Source: Rotaria sordida
Taxonomy: Eukaryota > Rotifera > Eurotatoria > Philodinida > Philodinidae
Reading direction: 5' to 3'
Assembly: GCA_905250125.1 (NCBI GenBank)
Contig: CAJNOL010000007.1
Span: 245,741 to 309,740 of the forward strand
DNA: 64,000 nt
Under the pieces are notes generated by a model, which did not search any database, was not told the DNA's origin, and was given only the letters and a program-made list of their open reading frames with translations. Below, piece after piece: positions 10,701-22,800 of this stretch (the first letter of the stretch is position 1; the number at the start of each line of letters is the position of its first letter). Made by a program: the position numbers and the translations under genes.

Positions 10701-12697
10701 AATACGTACTTAACTTATTATATCTTCATCTAAATTTTTTGATTAGAATCTAACGATTTTCGTATTCTGGAGTTTTGAATTAAATGCTTTAAATCAGTAT
10801 TGAATATCTATTATATAAACTGATATTACACAAACTGGAATCCATAGAATTCAAAATTTTTTGAACCTGAACTATATTCCTAATTTCAATAACATTTTTT
10901 TAATTTGAACCTTCAAATCACTCCGAAGATGTGAGATAGTTTTTATCAGTTATTTGTATTCTGTGATTTACAAACTCTACACATCTCTAACGAGAAAAAG
11001 TCTTCCAATTGATAAATTACGCTTATTGTTATGGAAATACTACAGTTTTATGATAGTTTTTAAATGAATACCGTGGTCCACAAAAAACTGCTTTTTAAAT
11101 TTTGATTTGAAACTTTGCATATATATAGGTCTTAATAATAGTTTTCTGTGATTGTTTTAGGTCTTGTCGCTATCTCTATCCTAAGATACAGCTATGATAA
11201 TTATGTGTCTTTTACATCATTCTTGTAAACAAGCAGATTCGATGTTCTTATTTCAGAATAGAAGCAAATCAAAAGACTTGAAACTTTTATAATAAACTAT
11301 TCTTTTCAAGACCTTTCTCTATGCAAAATTTCAAATCGAAATTTGGAAAATTAAATTTTATTGTGTTCCTGAGAAAGACCACAACATTTACTTAAAAAGT
11401 TTTTTAAAAGTGCGGTATCTCCCCGGCAATAAGCTAAAGGTACAAACTCTATTCAGGGTATTTCATAGCTCATTTGAGTCTACATAATATACATAATGTC
11501 GACTCAGAAGCGATTTATTAGTTGGAAGACTTCTCTCGTTAGGCAACGTTAACGATGGTCTTATAATAATTCAGCTATAATTGACTATTACTTTTAAAGT
11601 ATAAATTGTTGAGCCGGTCTTGGACCTACCACCAGCTCAACCATTTGATAGTTCAAGGTCAAAACTTTTTCAATAATGTTATTTTATAGTATTTGAACAG
11701 ATATTGCTTATGATCATCATGTTTTTTTTAATGATTAATTACAACAAATAAGGACAACAAAACAAGTGACAAGGGAATATTCCCAGATGTCCACATCCTC
11801 TTGAACTGATATTTTGCTCATAGTTAGGCTTTGGCAAGCTATGAAAAGCTTCCAAAGGATTTATATCCATGAGCGTTTCTTGCTGGGTTTTGAATTGTTC
11901 GAGTATTTTTCATGTACATGGAAGTAATGACAAATGCTCTTTTGATCACTATGAAAGGATAGGAGACTGTAAATCTTTTTGGTAATGCATTTAATGATAA
12001 CTGGATTACAGTAGATTTTCGAATGGTTTTTTCTCGATATGATTTTCATTAGAATATAAACTGTTTATCTTCATGATTTGCATATGAAGTGAACTGTACA
12101 CTATTCAGCAATACGATAAAATGCACGTTTATCGTGAGAAAATTATGATCAAATTTCAAGAAATTTTGAGGCTAACCACCTACAAACTTCTTAAGGTTCC
12201 AACGTTGAAAAGACTAGTATAATCTAGTTATCATTAAGTGTACTCTCACATCGATTTACAGTCTCCGACTCTTTAATAGTCACTAAAGAGCATTCACCAT
12301 TACTTTCACGTATATGGAAAATACTCGAACAATTAAAAACTCTTCGGGAGCTTCTCATAACTCACCAAGCCCTAACTATGGATAACATATCAGCTCAAAA
12401 AGACGGAGATATCTGAGAATGTTCCGACATGAGATTAAACAGTTTAATGATAATAGTCAACTATATTTTTAAAATGATATATATTCTTCTACTATATTGT
12501 TTTTTTTTGTTAATTTATTCTTAAAAAACCTTTTCCTTTTAGGTCCATCAGTAAATTTTGAAAATATTGAAAAATCTTCAATGCTTCGTCATGCTGCACC
12601 ATTACTTGGTGAACACACTCGTTTTATTCTTCAAACCGAACTTAAATATACAAATGAGCAAATTGATAAACTCCTTCAAGATAAAATTATCCAATAA
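7743..12697 (+). CDS. SUGCT: Succinyl-CoA:glutarate CoA-transferase (class III CoA-transferase)
   Basis: Eleven exons: 7743-7809, 7864-7926, 7984-8120, 8176-8296, 8359-8450, 8523-8660, 9990-10160, 10224-10321, 10378-10483, 10543-10609, 12543-12697, giving 404 residues, close to animal SUGCT. The enzyme moves CoA from succinyl-CoA to glutarate in mitochondrial lysine/tryptophan breakdown. The class III (CaiB/BaiF) fold is evident from [18 protein letters not shown] at residues 11-28, [14 protein letters not shown] at 31-44, and [15 protein letters not shown] near 130-144. The catalytic aspartate is expected at Asp171 in [10 protein letters not shown]. The C-terminal [16 protein letters not shown] and LLGEHT segments match the SUGCT end. 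No obvious mitochondrial presequence precedes the domain in this model, so an upstream exon may be missing. Introns 6 (1.3 kb) and 10 (1.9 kb) are filled with palindromes; all others are 50-75 nt. Confidence 0.92.
8662..9930. repeat. Intron-filling palindrome, SUGCT intron 6
   Basis: The intron is 8661-9989. Its left half (from GTATATACAGTATCTTCAAA at the donor) reappears inverted in the right half, ending near 9930. Matching landmarks include TGCTCCACT (about 8847) with AGTGGAGCA (about 9714), and CGAAGCCATCGAAGTA (about 8921) with TACTTCGATGGCTTCG (about 9631). The loop lies near 9290, where AATATTTCTGA pairs with TCAGAAATATT. Arms are about 630 bp each with moderate divergence. No protein is encoded. 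In RNA this would form a long hairpin. Confidence 0.9.
10985..11550. repeat. Palindrome A in SUGCT intron 10
   Basis: Left-arm landmarks CTAACGAGAAAAAGTCTTCC (about 10988) and TTTGATTTGAAACTTTGCAT (about 11099) recur inverted as GGAAGACTTCTCTCGTTAG (about 11524) and ATGCAAAATTTCAAATCGAA (about 11322). The centre is about 11240-11270. Divergence between the arms is visible. No coding sequence. Confidence 0.72.
11755..12430. repeat. Palindrome B in SUGCT intron 10
   Basis: Left-arm AATTGTTCGAGTATTTTTCA (about 11893) and AGGAGACTGTAAATC (about 11959) recur inverted as GGAAAATACTCGAACAATT (about 12316) and GATTTACAGTCTCCGA (about 12254). CATAGTTAGGCTTTGG (about 11819) pairs with CCAAGCCCTAACTATG (about 12367). 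The centre is near 12110-12130. It follows palindrome A in the same intron. Confidence 0.82.
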
Positions 12698-12773
12698 CTT
12701 AACCTGCTCTTTATATATCTATTTCTTTTAAAGTATGAAAAAAAAAATATATATATATATATTTATGATAGAA

Positions 12774-12779
12774 AATAAA
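12774..12779 (+). terminator. Polyadenylation signal candidate for SUGCT
   Basis: AATAAA lies 77 nt past the SUGCT stop, within the short (328 bp) gap to the convergent ATG9 stop. It is the best-placed canonical hexamer. Confidence 0.5.
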
Positions 12780-13025
12780 ACTCGAAAAGTACGAATTTTT
12801 TTTCTGTTACCATAAACAAGAAATTTACACAGTAACATAAGTATCAAAAAATCGATTATACACATAGAAATTGTCAGTGGAAATAAAGGGAGAAGAAATG
12901 ATAAATTAAGTATTTGTGTCGTTCTCTTTTTTCTTGTTTGCTATTTACATTTCATATACAAAACTCGAGAAACAAAAAAGAAAACAAAACTATCACACAA
13001 GAAAAGAAAAAAAAAGAATTGTCTT

Positions 13026-16000
13026 TTAACAAGTCGATTCATTATTTTGATCTTCGTTAATATTTTCTAAATCTTCATATTCACCATGTTTATATTTGTG
13101 TCGTAACTATAAGAAAAAAAAGATTTATTTTTGTAAATTGAAGAGTAAGAAAACGTTTTTAAAATTATCTTTACTTCATGCATAAATAAACATGATATAT
13201 TCATATCTAATTGTGCTGCACCTGGTAAACCTTGTATCGAAGCTAATGAGCCCATAAGAGAATATGGATCAGACATATCAAACATTTGTGAATGAATTCT
13301 ATAAGAAAATGAAAAAATATAGAATAATTTGAGAAGAAAAAAAAACATTATACTTTGAAAGGACACCAAATTGTGCTAAACTTCGATAAGGTAAATCAGC
13401 TTTTGATACACCACCATTTAGAAAACTATTTTGTACTGTGGAAACATTTGGTCGAACAGATATAGTTGTATGTAATGGAGAATATGAACTTGTATTCATT
13501 AATGGTTTTGAAAAGATCGAACGATTTTGTACTGATGTTGTGCCTAAAATAAATTAAAATTAGTTTAAAAGTTTTGATTTTTCTTTTTCTTTTGAAAAAA
13601 AAATTTCACATTGAGGATCACTATAAAAACTTCGTTGAGATTGAAGATTTTGTATATCATTTAATGATTGTTGAAGTATTGATGATCCATGAAGATTTTC
13701 AACAGCTATTAAATATAATTGAACATAAAATATTTCAATAAACAAAAAAATTTCAAAACCTCGTTCTTGAATTTTTTCTAAATAAACTTCACATTGTTTA
13801 GGCATTTGCCAATTTGGATTTGTGTGATGAAAATGCATTAATGATAATTCAAGTTTGCCATCATTTGCTATTCCACCATCAGTTTTATTAACTGATTTTG
13901 GACGTATAGGTGCAAACCACTAACGAAAACAAAAACATATTTTTAATTGAAAAAATATAATAAAGAACTAGTTTCTTTTTCTAACTTTCATATCTCCATG
14001 TTTTGCTATATCTAATTGAGCAAAACTACAAACATCACCAACACCTTGTACATCAACTGTAAAATTTCGTAAGAAATCAATTATTTGTAAAGATTTACGG
14101 CGTAATTGAAAACATAATACAAGCGGTGTTACAAAGGCACTAACAAGTTCTTCGAGAATATAAACCTTAAATGAAGAAAAACAAACTCATAAAAATTAAG
14201 TCAATTAATCTGATTTTATATATAAGTAAAAACAAAAGCCAAAGATGCAAGTGCTATATCATTCATTGGAGATATATACGTTGGTTAGTGGCATAACCAG
14301 ACGGACACATGAAGAGGCTTAGCCCTCCGCTGAAAAAGGGACTTGAGCTCTTCTATAAGAATTACCAGAGGGTCTTGCTTCATGGGAGAAAAAAGTGAAA
14401 GTTCAGTACTTCGAAGTAGGAATAAAATACTGGAGTCGTGCTTTTCCTCTTGCTTCGCTCTTGCCCAAGACACGATCAGGAACTGAACCTTCTCTCATTA
14501 CAACTTTTTTCTAGTTACAGCACTAGTCTTCGTGTTGATGGAAACAATAAAAAGAAGATAATGATTATTATTAAACGAATATTAGTACTTGTGTGATGAC
14601 TTATGATGGAACATTCCTAGATGACAATTGGTATTTGTGTCAAAACTATGTGCATCATTTAGATCCTAATGAACTATGAATACCTTAGAAGGAGTTTGTA
14701 TTTATTGCTTGTTCCTCGTGTAATATCCAAATTTTCGTATATATTCCTTTAAGAACTTCACTTTTGCAGCAAACTCATACTTTCAAATTTTGGCTTGAAA
14801 TTTTATTCATATAAAGCCCTCAAGTAAAGTAACTTGCATAAAAAAATTTCAGCATTTTCGGACAAAGTCTCTCCGAAATATGAAGTTTTCAAAGAATACA
14901 TACTATATTTGCCATCTATGAAAATTGATACTTTGAAAGCTTTCTATTTCAAAGAAATTTTTCTGTGAAATACTCTAGTTGAAATCTTGAATACGTATAA
15001 AGTTTCAAGTCAAAATTTGATATCTCACAAGATCGAATTTCATTTTTGATGCACAACATGTTTTTTTAAAATTTTAAAACAGTATATCCAAGACAATTCA
15101 ATACTAATACAGCAAAAGCATTCACTTATAGTCATTAATTATAACCCATCAATTCCATCAAAAATCCATCAATAAAACAAGATAAACTTTTTTTTATAAA
15201 AAAGTTTTGTTTCAAACTTTTCATACATAACCAACTAAATGATTTTCAATTGTTTTAAAAACCTTATCAATAAACATACATATTTTAATTGAAACATTTG
15301 TCCAAATTCTGCTTGAACATAATTTGTATGTGCATGATCTTTCCATGAATTTGGTTGATAATGAACTTGTGCAAGAACAAGTTGTAACATTTGTTCGGGA
15401 TCGAAGACTGCATTCTACATTACAAAAACAAAAAGAATTATTTTTTCTTAATACAAATCTTTATTGTTATTTGTTTTTTTTTTTACTTCATCAGGTATTA
15501 ATGATCGACAAACACCAAGAACAACACCAAGACTAGTCATTAGTGTTAACATATGTTGAACATTAAGAACATCTTCATCATAAATTGTTAATAAGATTAA
15601 AACAGCTAATATAGCACCAGTTGTAAAGCTAATAAATCTAAAACAAAAACATATGAATAATAATTAGCAAAAACTAAATTTATTCTTTTTTATTTTAAAA
15701 ATTTTTACTTTGCTGCTTCAACAATACTATAATTAACAAATGAATTCATATAACCAATAGCTGGTTTATAACCACGATTGAGACGTTGATTAATGGAATG
15801 ATCAAGTTCATTAAAATGTCGTAAATAAAATCGACCATAATTACTCCAACGACGACTACCTAATACACCTGGTTCACGCCGTACAAGCTTATAAAACAAA
15901 ACAAAATAAAAAGTTTATCTATTTTAATCATTCGATTTCATTATGATTTACCTCTGTATAACCATAAAATAGATTTAATACTTGCCAAATAAATATAAAT

Positions 16001-19000
16001 GGTGATAAAAGTAAATTAGCAAGACCATAGAGTAAAATAAAATTTGATAATCTAAATATATTTTAATATATAAAAATAAATATTTAATTTAAAAAAAAAT
16101 TACTGTTTAGATAATTTTTCACGTTGACTATGGATTTTATATTCTTGTCGTAAATGCCATCGTTCATCAAATGGTGCATATGGACCCCCTAAATATATTC
16201 AATTTTCAAAAATATTAGAAAATAATCATGAGAAATAATAGTAAAATAAAAGGACTTTTCTCTCATCTATAAAAAAAAGTAGATAAATAATAAATTTTCA
16301 AAGAAAAATTTTCATATTCAAGATATCATGTTTACAATAAAATAAGTTTTCTTCACTGTTGATATTAATTAAAGCAATGTATCAAGTTAATCTGATCGTT
16401 CTAATTTGAAATACTTTGAATAACTACTCATGACGTATGAATTAACCTACGTACAGAGTCTTCATTCACTTATAAGTCACTAGAGAGAATTAAAAGTAAT
16501 TAGCTAGAGTCAAGACTTCATGCTCTTTCTAACTATATATTCAGAATTTTTTTTTTCGGGTTTAAAATTAATTCATTGAGAATAAAAATCTTTGATGGCG
16601 ATTAAAAATAACGTTTGTATAAAACACAAAATAAAAAGATGTTGGTAAATATTATTTTGCCATTTCTTGGATACTTAAATATCATTGAAGAGGATCAAAT
16701 GCAGTGAATTAAAGCGAGAATTTGAAGTTTTTTCCAAATGTATACTCAGGAGTGTTTGAATCAAGTTATGGTTGTTTTACCGAATTTCCGATCAAGCTTT
16801 AAGTACATATCAAACAATCAAAAAAACAGAATTTTAATGTAACATTTTGTCTATACATATATTTAATGATCCACAGAATATCCTGAAAGTTTCAGTCGAA
16901 AAGAATATTTAAGATATTCTACGGGTCGCTCGATCTACATATGGACAAAATTTCGCATCGAAATTTTTTTTTTTTTATTATTCAGTATTTATCTAAAGTT
17001 AGATAAAAAAAATGTAGTAAAACGATCTTAACTCGGTTTCGAAGACCCATGAAGACGAATCCTTTTAGATTTTTGCTACTATTAATGGAACGTCCTTATG
17101 GATTTAATATGAGTTTAAATGGCGGGTATCAGCTCAGATGATTCCCTCACATAAGCAAAATATACATTTTTAATGTCACTTATAACTTCTCTTCTAGCTG
17201 ATTAATTCTGATTCTCTCCAATGACTTATAAATGGACGAAACTTGACTAGACATGTTATGCAAAAACTTTTACCACATAGTGTAGACTATTAATCGATTA
17301 GCTAACTATCCGTAATCGAATTTATCTGCAAAGACAACTTGAACTACTTACAAAATAATATTAAACGTAGATTAAATTTAAAACCGGTTGTAAATGAAAT
17401 TCTAAAATTGATCAAAATAAACAAAAAATCCTGATTATTATACAAATATTAATAAAGAAACATACATATCGCCAAATATTGGTAGATGTATTCTTGGTGG
17501 TAAAATACCTTTATTAACCATTGCTACTTCATAATTTTTAAAACGTAATAATCGATTATGAATATCTAATTCTGTTAAATTTAATTTATGTATACATAAA
17601 TGATGTGTTCGTTGAGCAATTAATAAACGTTGTTGAACTTCATGCCAAGTCATATTTGATAGATCATTCTACAATACAAAGAAAAAAACGTCAAACATAA
17701 AACAAAGGACCTTGCTGGATATGGTGATCTACCTTGAATCACAACCCCATACATATAGTTTTGTGGAACAATATGCGATGCATCAAACGGTGTATAAGAA
17801 ATTAAGTTCTATGGAAATGTTCATATGCGGAATATTTATATACTGGTTATAATCCTTGAAGAATATACACAATATTCATAGACATTATAATTCCTAAGAT
17901 AAACTTACGAAAATTTTGTTTTTTAAACTCAATTCAATATAATTATAGGTGGGTGCTCTTAAACTACACGCTATTGAGCTCGATATATTTCATAAATGAC
18001 ATCTTTTGAAACAACAGAAACTCATTGTCAACTTACAAGATTATCCCATAGAATAGTCTAGTTTCCAAAATGAAAGAGCCAGTATATTGACGATATTTTA
18101 ACAATACTCCAATAGTCCTATGAAAAATTGTTGTATCAGTAATCAGCCTAGCATTTCTAACCAATTGATATAAATAACTTCTTTATAAACGGAAAAAATT
18201 TCTTAGCTTCCAGACGCCTGGAGAGCGAATATGAGGATATGGAAAAATTTCTTTTTTGAAATTTTTATTCCGAGTACACAGGTTTGATTTTTAAACGAAA
18301 TTCTACAAGAATCCATAAATATTTCATGTTCATTTCAAAAAGAAATTTTTCAATATCCCTATACCGCCCTTCAGAGATCGAGAGATCGAGAAAATTTTTT
18401 CCGGGTATAAAAGAATTATTTATATCAATTCATCAGAAATATTGTGCTGATTGTTGGTACATAGAAGTTTTTAATAGGATTGTTGAGTATTGCTAAAATA
18501 TTATCAATAGATCGGTCCTTTTATATAAGAGAATGGGATATTCTAGGGGACAATCTTGCAAGTTGACAATGTACAATTTTTGAGAAAGTTTCACGTTGAT
18601 GCTCACTTGTTCTGTGGCAAGAAGTTGAACACACTGGAATATCATATAGTCAATAAATAACTTCGACCTAAGAAAAGGAGTCATTTTCAGGTATGAAGAA
18701 AGCAACAATGAAAACTATTGACTATAAAGAATTGAAGAATACCTATAATTGTATCGAATTGAGTTTTAAAAAAAATTTTCATAAGTTTATCTTAGGGATC
18801 ATAATGTCTATGGATATTGTATGTATTCCTCAAGGATTATAATCAGTATACGAACATTCTGTACATGAATATTTTCATAAAACTTGATTTCTTATACACC
18901 ATTCGATGTAGCGTAAAATTGCTCTAGAAAACCACATATATAGTATCCTAGTTCAAGATAAATCACCAAATCTGACAAAGTCCTTTAACAATTCTTTTTA

Positions 19001-19700
19001 CCGGTTTAATATCCAATGCTTGAATATAAAATGCTCGAATATTAAAATATGAAATAAGATTATATACAGCACGTGATAAACGATAAAGCCAATATATTAT
19101 AGAAAATATTATACATAATGTTGTTAATAGATGCATACTTAATTAGTATAAAATAAAATTTTATAGTTAATTAAAAAAAAGCAAAATATACCTGCTAAGA
19201 CATTGTTTAGGTGATTGAATAACTTCATTAAAATGTATTTTATGTGTTATATTTCTAGCTGATGGTGTTGAACGAAATAAAAGTGGATAATCAATACATT
19301 GAACAATTAGAACAGTAAATGAAACAATAAATATAAATTGTCTATCGAAAAAAATTGTTTTTTTTTAATTTAAGAAAAAAATATATATTTCAAGTAACTT
19401 ACACAAGACTAAATATTTCAGAAAGTAGAATACAAAAAAATCCATGTCGTTGATGATATTGATATACACGTACAAAAAAATCATCGAGATCTTTTTGATG
19501 ACTCCATCGTGATTCTTTAAAAGAAAAAGAAAAATATATTCCTTTTACTGAAAGCTTAAAAGAAATTTTTTTTTTTTGTCTTTACGTTTTTCACTATTAT
19601 TTTGATCTTCTTCGGTATCAAATTGTATAAATGGTGATAAACTTTGATCTTGTCCTTCAGTACCATCATTATCCTCATTAACAAGTGTCCGATAATCCAT
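13026..19700 (-). CDS. ATG9: Autophagy-related protein 9 (lipid scramblase of autophagosome formation)
   Basis: Seventeen exons on the minus strand: 19700-19586, 19514-19403, 19341-19192, 19137-19002, 17668-17466, 17401-17352, 16188-16104, 16051-15952, 15887-15709, 15637-15487, 15414-15280, 14165-13986, 13919-13760, 13705-13610, 13543-13354, 13298-13175, 13106-13026, giving 748 residues. ATG9 is the multispanning scramblase delivered by Golgi vesicles to the growing phagophore. Family hallmarks are clear: W-H-x-K-DLDDFFVRVYQYHQRHGF near residue 45, then a first helix, the DLSNMTWHEVQQRL segment, a second helix pair around YGLANLLLSPFIFIWQ, and the core LRRKSLQIIDFLRNFTVDV followed by GVGDVCSFAQLDIAKHG. 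The C-terminal ~200 residues are polar and variable, as expected. Three introns (after exons 4, 6 and 11) are over 1 kb and hold palindromes. The start lies 131 bp downstream of the METTL17 stop on the same strand. Confidence 0.95.
14770..15060. repeat. Small palindrome in ATG9 intron 11
   Basis: Inside the 1.1-kb intron 14166-15279. CAAATTTTGGCTTGAAATTT (about 14783) recurs inverted as AAGTTTCAAGTCAAAATTTG (about 15001), and flanking sequence also pairs imperfectly. The centre is near 14910. The rest of the intron includes a locally GC-richer stretch at about 14285-14480 that I could not identify. Confidence 0.55.
16380..17350. repeat. Degenerate palindrome in ATG9 intron 6
   Basis: The intron spans 16189-17351. 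ACTTATAAGTCACTAGAGAG (about 16469) recurs inverted as CTCTCCAATGACTTATAAAT (about 17214), and TTAGCTAGAG (about 16500) recurs as CTAGCTGATTAA (about 17197). Pairing beyond these blocks is weak, so only part of the intron is clearly inverted-repetitive. Confidence 0.5.
17698..18991. repeat. Intron-filling palindrome, ATG9 intron 4
   Basis: The intron is 17669-19001 on the minus strand; the palindrome stops about 10 nt from the donor and 29 nt from the acceptor. Left landmarks AAAGGACCTTGCTGGATATG (about 17703) and GACATTATAATTCC (about 17881) recur inverted near 18970-18990 and at GGGATCATAATGTCTATGG (about 18795). The centre lies near 18280-18330, with AAAAATTTCTTTTTTGAAAT against ATTTCAAAAAGAAATTTTTC. 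Arms are about 640 bp. Confidence 0.9.
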
Positions 19701-19831
19701 TTATGAACTGTTCTTTATAGATATATTTTTTTGTTTAAAAAAATTATCTAAAAGTATAACAACATGTAACATTAGAGATTATTTCATTGTTCTTATCTCT
19801 ATGTAACAAAACAAAAAGAAAACAAAAATAA
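19701..19831 (-). promoter_or_regulatory. Short METTL17-ATG9 spacer with candidate trans-splice acceptors
   Basis: Only 131 bp separate the METTL17 stop from the ATG9 ATG on the same strand. Read on the minus strand it contains a pyrimidine-rich tract ending TTGTTACATAG, and further on GTTATACTTTTAG. These are acceptor-like sites without any matching upstream donor, as expected for spliced-leader addition. This is inference; no leader sequence can be seen. Confidence 0.4.
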
Positions 19832-22800
19832 TTATGTTCGATATGCTCGTCTCCGTCGTTGTGGAGGAGTTATTACGTCTTCTTTATTATTTATAGTTTT
19901 ATCTTCAATAAGTTCGCCAGTTACTGGAAATATATCACCGGGTTCAGCATGATGTGATAAACGATGAAGACCACTGAAAAAAAAAATTAATAATACTTAA
20001 CCTAGACTGCAAAAGTCTTCGGACAAAATATTCATTCATCTTTTCTACCACCGAAAGACAATAGTTTAGAGTCAGATGTCGAATTTTTCATTCTTTCCGA
20101 ATATATATTTAGATTTTTTTTCTGAAGTAAAATTGAATAACTATCCGTTAATTTTGTAAAAAAGTTCAAAATTGTGCCTGTAACGATTTGGGTGCAGTCC
20201 TTAATTTGTATCTTTGGACAGCTTCAACTCAATATTATTGTAGAACATTGAATTCTCTACAAAATGAGATATTACCATAAGTGACATTTACGCGTTTCCA
20301 CTAAAGAGCTAGTTTCTATGGAAATCAACAATTGCTGTTACAAAAATTGCTTTTATTTAAAAATCTGTCATACAAAAGTAAATATTGCGGTTTGTAGAGT
20401 AAATTGAGTGATTAAAAACTATTTTGTATTTTGAATTCGATAGGTTTCAATCGAAATACAAAATAGTATCTTGTACAACTACTAATTTAGACCTTTTGAA
20501 ACAGTTAAATGATAATTGTCCAGTTTTACCTGAGAAAGAAATCCTAAATACATATTCAGAAAGAATGAAAAAGGCCTAATCCTAATTAACTGTTTCTGGC
20601 TGTAATCATGAATATTTTTTGTCAAGGCTTTCGCACCAAGGATTATTAAGAAAAACTAAAAATTACATACACGCCATGTTTATTTTTTGATATAGGTACA
20701 TTAACATATTCACCATTCGGGCAACATAGTCGAACATGTTGATGATGTTTACGATCCATTATAGGTTCAATAACACGTGGCCATGTTTCATAAATATCTT
20801 TTAAAAAATATTATAAGATTTCAAGAAGGTTTGTTTTTTTGTTCGTATCTTACCATCTTTATTTCGTTCGGCTTTTTTAATAACAATATATGACATTTCA
20901 GTTGTTTTATAATCAGGCACATGCTAAGAGAAAGAAATAGAAAAAATTAATTTACAAAAATAATCTTCAACAAAACAAAAAAAAAACAAAAAGAATCATT
21001 ACTCGTTGAAGATCAAATATTTGTAATGGTCGATATCGTGTTGCTATTCGACATGGTATATTTAACTGTTTCTTTGGACAAGTTAAATCATGAGGACACT
21101 AAATTTCATCAGACAATGGAAATATTCCAAACAATATTTGTTTTACACAAATACCGGTGAAAAAATGTGTGCTGGAGAATATCGTTGATTCAGCAATGAG
21201 TCATCATGTTCTGTCAATGATTCTTCATTATTTATTTCATCGTCATTCTTCTTCGTTGTTTCATCAAAAACAGCGATACGCTAAAAAGATATCATAAGAT
21301 CATAGAAAGTTAAAAAATACGTAATATATTGTATATTTCGCGTTAATTACATATGATCCTATAGCGTTGATTAAAATTAATATATATAAGTCTTCAAGAT
21401 GTTGTTTCGTCGATGTATTTTGTAATGATTCATACTATTTACTTACAATTACCTCGTTTCCTTTTTCTGCATAGTTTATATCGTACCAAATGTGTTTCTT
21501 CATTTGTTTTCCATATGTTTTCTTTATATATAGTTTTCTTACAGTAGGTTCTCAGTTGATCATGTTACAAACTCTATTGCCTATTCAAATAGAATCACAT
21601 AGATGCCCTTTCTGTTGATAGAAAACAAGCAGGTGCTTTCTGCTTATTCGTCGTTAATATCTTTTCCTTATATGCAATAGAACTATACTTGTATTTCGTC
21701 TAATTATTAACTTGATAACTATCGGAATAAATAAAATGACTTGTTTCTGAACTTTTTTTTTTGTGTTATTTACATAATTTGTTTTCAAGAACTTACATGT
21801 AATAGATTTTCACGAGCTTCAATAATTGCTGTATAACCATGAATAGTACCTTGTTCAACAAGAATCTAAACTAAATGATTGAATTAAATAATTTTTTTCT
21901 CGAAAAGAAAGAAAGAAAGAAAAAAATTTTACTAGAAAACCACCAGGTTTAACATTATACCATAATGATTGAACAGCTTTTAAACGTTCAAAACGATTTT
22001 CAAATTCAAATAACGTATGATCAGCAACAACAAGATCAAATATATTCTAAACAAAAAAAAACGAACTTTATTGTATTTTTTTTTCCGAACATATCACATA
22101 TTCAAAAAATATAATGTAAAAACATACATCACGTCCATGTGGCATAAATTGTCGATAGACAACACCATGTACAATTGGTGTTTTATTATGTTGACCACCT
22201 TGTAATATTAATTGAGATAGTTCATTCATTTCACGTGATTTATCAACATTAAGAATTTCGGCAAATGTTTGTTTACCCCATACATGCATAGCTGCCCTTT
22301 AAAGATAAATTAAAAGAAATAAAAAAAAGAAATAAGAATTAAAGATATATTTTACCACATAGCAGAACCAACACCAGATCCGAAATCAAATAAACGAGCA
22401 GGTCGAAAATTTCGTTCTCGTTTTTTAATCTAGATGATTTTTGAAGATAAATTTTTACGGATATGATTTATAACGGGTGATTGGAAAGTTTTTAGAGAAA
22501 ATATTTGATCTATTTTCGAATATGAACTTTGAAATTTTTGTCTAAGTTTTTTTTTTCGAGAGTAGTGAAATAATCTTTGGAAAATCCAAAAAATTAGTTT
22601 GAATGGAAAATTTTTGTATTTTCACTATTGTGATTCGAAACTAAAAGTTGAGATCTTTATTTCTATATATCAGCTTGTAGATGAAAAACTACTCTACAAA
22701 ATGCACTATTTAAAGTTTTTATTTATGTCTTTCGGCAAGGCAATTCAATTTTCGTGTTTCCTAAAAATTCATTTTTGAAGAGTTGACAACCGTTTTACGT

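Noticed and set aside
14285..14473. 62-codon minus-strand frame in ATG9 intron 11
   Set aside because: Slightly GC-richer, but with no domain, no splice sites and no start context; probably a transposon scrap.
18284..18708. Two ~70-codon frames on opposite strands
   Set aside because: They are mirror products of the ATG9 intron-4 palindrome, not genes.
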